A stretch of 64,000 nucleotides of DNA. It comes from JBGAJN01 sp044224905 (GTDB lineage Bacteria > Verrucomicrobiota > Verrucomicrobiia > Limisphaerales > JBGAJN01). This document shows, in pieces, positions 61,279 to 64,000 of the stretch. Every line of letters starts with the position of its first letter. The stretch's first letter is position 1. A program made the position numbers and the translations under genes. The notes below the pieces were generated by a model. That model did not search any database, was not told the origin of the DNA, and saw only the letters and a list, made by a program, of their open reading frames with translations. The stretch lies in contig JBGAJN010000001.1 of NCBI GenBank assembly GCA_044224905.1, positions 2,170,001 to 2,234,000 on the forward strand, given 5' to 3'.

Positions 61279-63216
61279 ATGAAAACCATTCTTCACCGAT
61301 CGCTTCTCGCTCTTGGAATTTGTGCCGCTGCGACCGCTTATGCGGACGGATTGGAGCGGATCAAATACAACAACCTGGGACTCGCGGTGGATCTGGGCGT
61401 TGGCTTGTGGGCGTTTCCCTTGCCGATGGATTTCAACAGTGACGGCAAACTCGACCTCGTCGTCAATTGTCCCGACAAACCATACAACGGGGTCTACGTT
61501 TTCGAAAATCCCGGCGTCGATACGGCGCAGAATCGTTTTCCCGTGTTCAAAGCCGGTCAGCGGATCAGCAAGGGTTTGCAGTTCGCGCAGGTGAGTTCGC
61601 ACAAAGGCAAATCGTTCGTGCTGACGCCGGGCAATGAGTATCCCGACTTTCTCAAGACCGGCTTGGAAAAACCGAAGAAGATCGGCGTGCCAGTCAACGT
61701 TCACCCCAACAAGGTTCGCGGAAATTTCTGGCGTTACGTGGACTTCGATGATGACGGCAAACTGGATCTCGTCGTCGGGGCCGATGACTGGTCGGAATAT
61801 GGCTGGGACAATGCCTATACGCCGGAAGGCAAGTGGACCAACGGCCCGTTGCGAGGTTTCGTTTATTGGCTTCGCAACACGGGCACCGCGACGAAGCCCG
61901 CTTACGCCAAGCCGGCCAAGCTGATGGCGGGCGATCGGCCGGTCGAAACTTTTGGATGGCCTTCGCCGAGCTTTGCGGACTTCAAGGGCAACGGGAAATT
62001 GGATCTGATCTGCGGCGAGTTTCGCGACAGCTTCACCTACTTCGAAAACATCGGCACTCGCAAGCAGCCGAAGTACGCGCCGGGCCGTCAGCTCAAGACG
62101 CCGGACGGCAAGCCGTTGACCATGGACCTTGAGATGATCACGCCGACGGCGATTGATTGGAACCGGGACGGGCACGTGGATCTGATCGTTGGCGATGAAG
62201 ACGGTCGCGTCGCGTTAATTGAGAACACCGGCAAAGTCGTCGATGGCGTTCCGCAATTTCTTCCGCCGCGCTATTTTCAACAAGAAGCGGACGAAGTGAA
62301 AATTGGCGCGCTCGCGACGCCGGTCGGGGTCGATTGGGACGGTGACGGCGACATCGACATCATTTGCGGCAACACGGCGGGCTATGTTCTGTTTTTGGAA
62401 AATCTCAGCGGACCCGGCGTGGAGAAGCCGAAGTGGGCGGCGCCGAAATACCTCGAAGCGAACGGCAAGGTCATCCGTTTCATGGCTGGTCCCAACGGGA
62501 GCATCCAAGGTCCGTGCGAAGCGAAGTGGGGTTACACGACGCAGACCGTGGCGGATTGGGATGGCGATGGCCTGCCCGACCTGATTGTGAATTCCATTCT
62601 GGGCAAGGTGGTTTGGTTCAAAAACATTGGAACGCGCAAGCAACCCAAGCTCGCCGCCGCGCAACCGATCGACGTGGAATGGGACGGTCCGCAACCGGAG
62701 CTGTCGTACGGCTGGCTGCGTCCGGAGGGAAAAGGTTTGCTCACTCAATGGCGCACGACGCCGGTGGCGGTGGATTGGAACCGGGATGGTCTCACCGATC
62801 TTTTGGTGCTCGATCAGGAGGGATATCTCGCCTTCTTCGAGCGAGCGAGACGCGAGGGCAAACTTGTGTTGCTGCCTCCCAAACGCGTCATGTGCGATGA
62901 GAAAGGGGAGCCGCTGAAGCTGAGCAAGGGCATCGCTGGCAAGAGCGGTCGTCGTAAGCTTTGCATCGTCGATTGGGACGGAGACGGTAAGCTTGATATT
63001 TTGCTGAACTCATCCAACGCGAATTTCCTGCGTCAGGTCGACGCGCGCGGCGGCAAATGGTTCTTCAAGGACATGGGGGCACTCGTTCAACAGAACATCG
63101 AAGGTCACGATGTCAGCCCCGCGGTTGTCGATTGGAACGGCGACGGTATCCCGGATTTCGTTGGCGGTGCCGAGGACGGGCACCTTTACTATCTTCGCAA
63201 TCCACGCACGAAATAG
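61279..63216 (+). CDS. Exported FG-GAP/VCBS repeat protein
   Basis: A 645-residue protein with a signal peptide (SLLALGICAAATAYA) and at least eight calcium-loop-like repeats: DFNSDGKLDLVV, DFDDDGKLDLVVG, DWNRDGHVDLIVG, DWDGDGDIDIICG, DWDGDGLPDLIV, DWNRDGLTDLLV, DWDGDGKLDILL and DWNGDGIPDFVGG. This is a seven-or-eight-bladed propeller of the FG-GAP type. Ligand unknown; common in Verrucomicrobiota and Planctomycetota. ATG 61279 is preferred over 61189, which precedes the signal peptide. Confidence 0.83.
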   Translation: MKTILHRSLLALGICAAATAYADGLERIKYNNLGLAVDLGVGLWAFPLPMDFNSDGKLDLVVNCPDKPYNGVYVFENPGVDTAQNRFPVFKAGQRISKGLQFAQVSSHKGKSFVLTPGNEYPDFLKTGLEKPKKIGVPVNVHPNKVRGNFWRYVDFDDDGKLDLVVGADDWSEYGWDNAYTPEGKWTNGPLRGFVYWLRNTGTATKPAYAKPAKLMAGDRPVETFGWPSPSFADFKGNGKLDLICGEFRDSFTYFENIGTRKQPKYAPGRQLKTPDGKPLTMDLEMITPTAIDWNRDGHVDLIVGDEDGRVALIENTGKVVDGVPQFLPPRYFQQEADEVKIGALATPVGVDWDGDGDIDIICGNTAGYVLFLENLSGPGVEKPKWAAPKYLEANGKVIRFMAGPNGSIQGPCEAKWGYTTQTVADWDGDGLPDLIVNSILGKVVWFKNIGTRKQPKLAAAQPIDVEWDGPQPELSYGWLRPEGKGLLTQWRTTPVAVDWNRDGLTDLLVLDQEGYLAFFERARREGKLVLLPPKRVMCDEKGEPLKLSKGIAGKSGRRKLCIVDWDGDGKLDILLNSSNANFLRQVDARGGKWFFKDMGALVQQNIEGHDVSPAVVDWNGDGIPDFVGGAEDGHLYYLRNPRTK

Positions 63217-63283
63217 CGAAAGGGTTGGTTCTGTAGATGCGTTGAAACGGTTGCCGGCGTCCTCGCCGCACCCGCGGGGAATC

Positions 63284-64000
63284 TCAGAAAGACTCGAAGA
63301 TTCGGTAAAAGTGGGCGCCCTTGAACGGAAGATCGGTTTTGGGCGAGCCATTATCCACCCAACGAACGACCCCTCCGGTCCCTGCAACACCCGGGAAAAC
63401 CGTGCTTCCATTGGTGAATGAGAACGGAAGTTGATCCACGTATTGAATGTAGTAGGTGTGGCCTTTCAGGGTGTTGAATTCGAGATAGAACGTTGCCCCG
63501 CTCATGCCGTTCGATGTCAGGGGTAGGGGCGTCAGATTCACATACGCGACGGGGTTCAACTGGGTTCCACGGAAAAGTGCAAAAGCGGCGTTTGACAATG
63601 TCGTCGGACTTCCCGGTACATCGAATTCTAACGTGACGACACGGGCTTCTCCGGGCTGTAAGTCGTAGAGCTGCGCGTAGGGCAGGGCGGGTGTCGTGCC
63701 GGTCAGGTCTACGGGGCAATTACTGCCACCACCCGTGACCGCGAAGATGACCGGATCCGCCGCGGGGAAAGCGATGTTGGTTCCCTGCGCGTTGGCATAT
63801 GTAACGAGGTTGGTGACGAGATTGGTGCCAACAACGACGCCGAGATTATTGCTCACGAGAACATTCGATACGGCCGAGCCAAGTTTTAACGCGAGCACGT
63901 CCACCGCCGACATGACGTTCATGCTCGGATTTTTGACCAGCATCTGACTAATGAAGTAGCCCGACACTGGCTGAAAGGTCGGCTCCGAGGAAATGGGTTC
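63284..64000 (-). CDS. Secreted protein, N-terminus beyond window
   Basis: The minus-strand frame runs off the right end of the window (open to base 64000), so the start lies outside. The visible ~238 residues are beta-rich (GEARVVTLEFDVPGSPTTL) and end with YYIQYVDQLPF...FYRIFESF, the same kind of C-terminal tail as the exported protein at 39439-40368. Probably another exported protein. Confidence 0.65.
   Translation of the reverse strand, partial: EPISSEPTFQPVSGYFISQMLVKNPSMNVMSAVDVLALKLGSAVSNVLVSNNLGVVVGTNLVTNLVTYANAQGTNIAFPAADPVIFAVTGGGSNCPVDLTGTTPALPYAQLYDLQPGEARVVTLEFDVPGSPTTLSNAAFALFRGTQLNPVAYVNLTPLPLTSNGMSGATFYLEFNTLKGHTYYIQYVDQLPFSFTNGSTVFPGVAGTGGVVRWVDNGSPKTDLPFKGAHFYRIFESF

Overview
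The window looks like a chromosomal segment of a Verrucomicrobiota bacterium, probably of the Pedosphaera/Limisphaerales type. The clues are secreted proteins ending in the family-typical 'YQVQW...W.dlG...FYRV' tail (39.4-40.4 kb), FG-GAP, collagen-like and fibronectin-III exported proteins, and GC-rich housekeeping genes. This assignment is inference from protein style; there is no rRNA to confirm it, and I see no tRNA, CRISPR array or intact insertion sequence.

From 0 to about 48.6 kb the window is an accessory, integrative-element-like region packed with defence genes. It starts with an ImmA/IrrE metallopeptidase (0.1-0.9 kb) and a nonsense-broken small zinc-ribbon gene (1.0-1.3 kb). A complete four-gene Wadjet anti-plasmid operon jetABCD follows (1.4-7.9 kb), then large palindromes and a TraG/HerA-like DNA-pumping ATPase (9.1-10.5 kb). 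Next come a TPR membrane protein, a chimeric hsdM-hsdR scar, and a two-gene phosphorelay: a GAF-GAF histidine kinase plus a receiver fused to a nucleoside phosphorylase/nucleosidase-like domain (12.2-15.6 kb). This phosphorelay is bracketed by type I restriction debris and a second, ruined C-terminus of the ATPase. A four-gene operon (GHKL ATPase, STAS-like/winged-helix protein, unknown small protein, Cys-rich possible barrel protein) converges on a papain-like cysteine peptidase (16.6-20.2 kb). A Gabija-like gajAB pair (21.2-24.9 kb), a TIR-domain gene with companions (25.1-28.5 kb), an FRG-domain plus pseudokinase pair (34.8-37.7 kb), two secreted proteins and a PEGA / membrane protein / DNA-translocase-nuclease operon (40.6-46.7 kb) follow.

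A replication and transfer module sits inside the island (28.8-33.4 kb): replication-relaxation protein, CHC2/Toprim primase, short conserved plasmid-type proteins, ArdC antirestriction protein and a RadC-like JAMM protein, closed by a strong terminator. The right side of the island carries an HTH repressor-like gene divergent from a large serine recombinase (46.7-48.6 kb), probably the element's own integrase.

From about 49 kb the sequence turns into ordinary chromosome. It holds repeat-rich intergenic DNA, FN3 and collagen-like surface proteins, a DUF255 thioredoxin-domain lipoprotein, a CPBP membrane protease, a tightly overlapping housekeeping run thiL-tsaE-tsaB-alr, a DsbD-like thiol reductase, two SAM-methyltransferase-like proteins, an FG-GAP repeat exported protein and a secreted protein cut by the window end. 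The best candidates for undescribed systems are the kinase/receiver-phosphorylase pair, the GHKL/STAS-like operon with its convergent peptidase, the FRG/pseudokinase pair and the PEGA/membrane/translocase operon.
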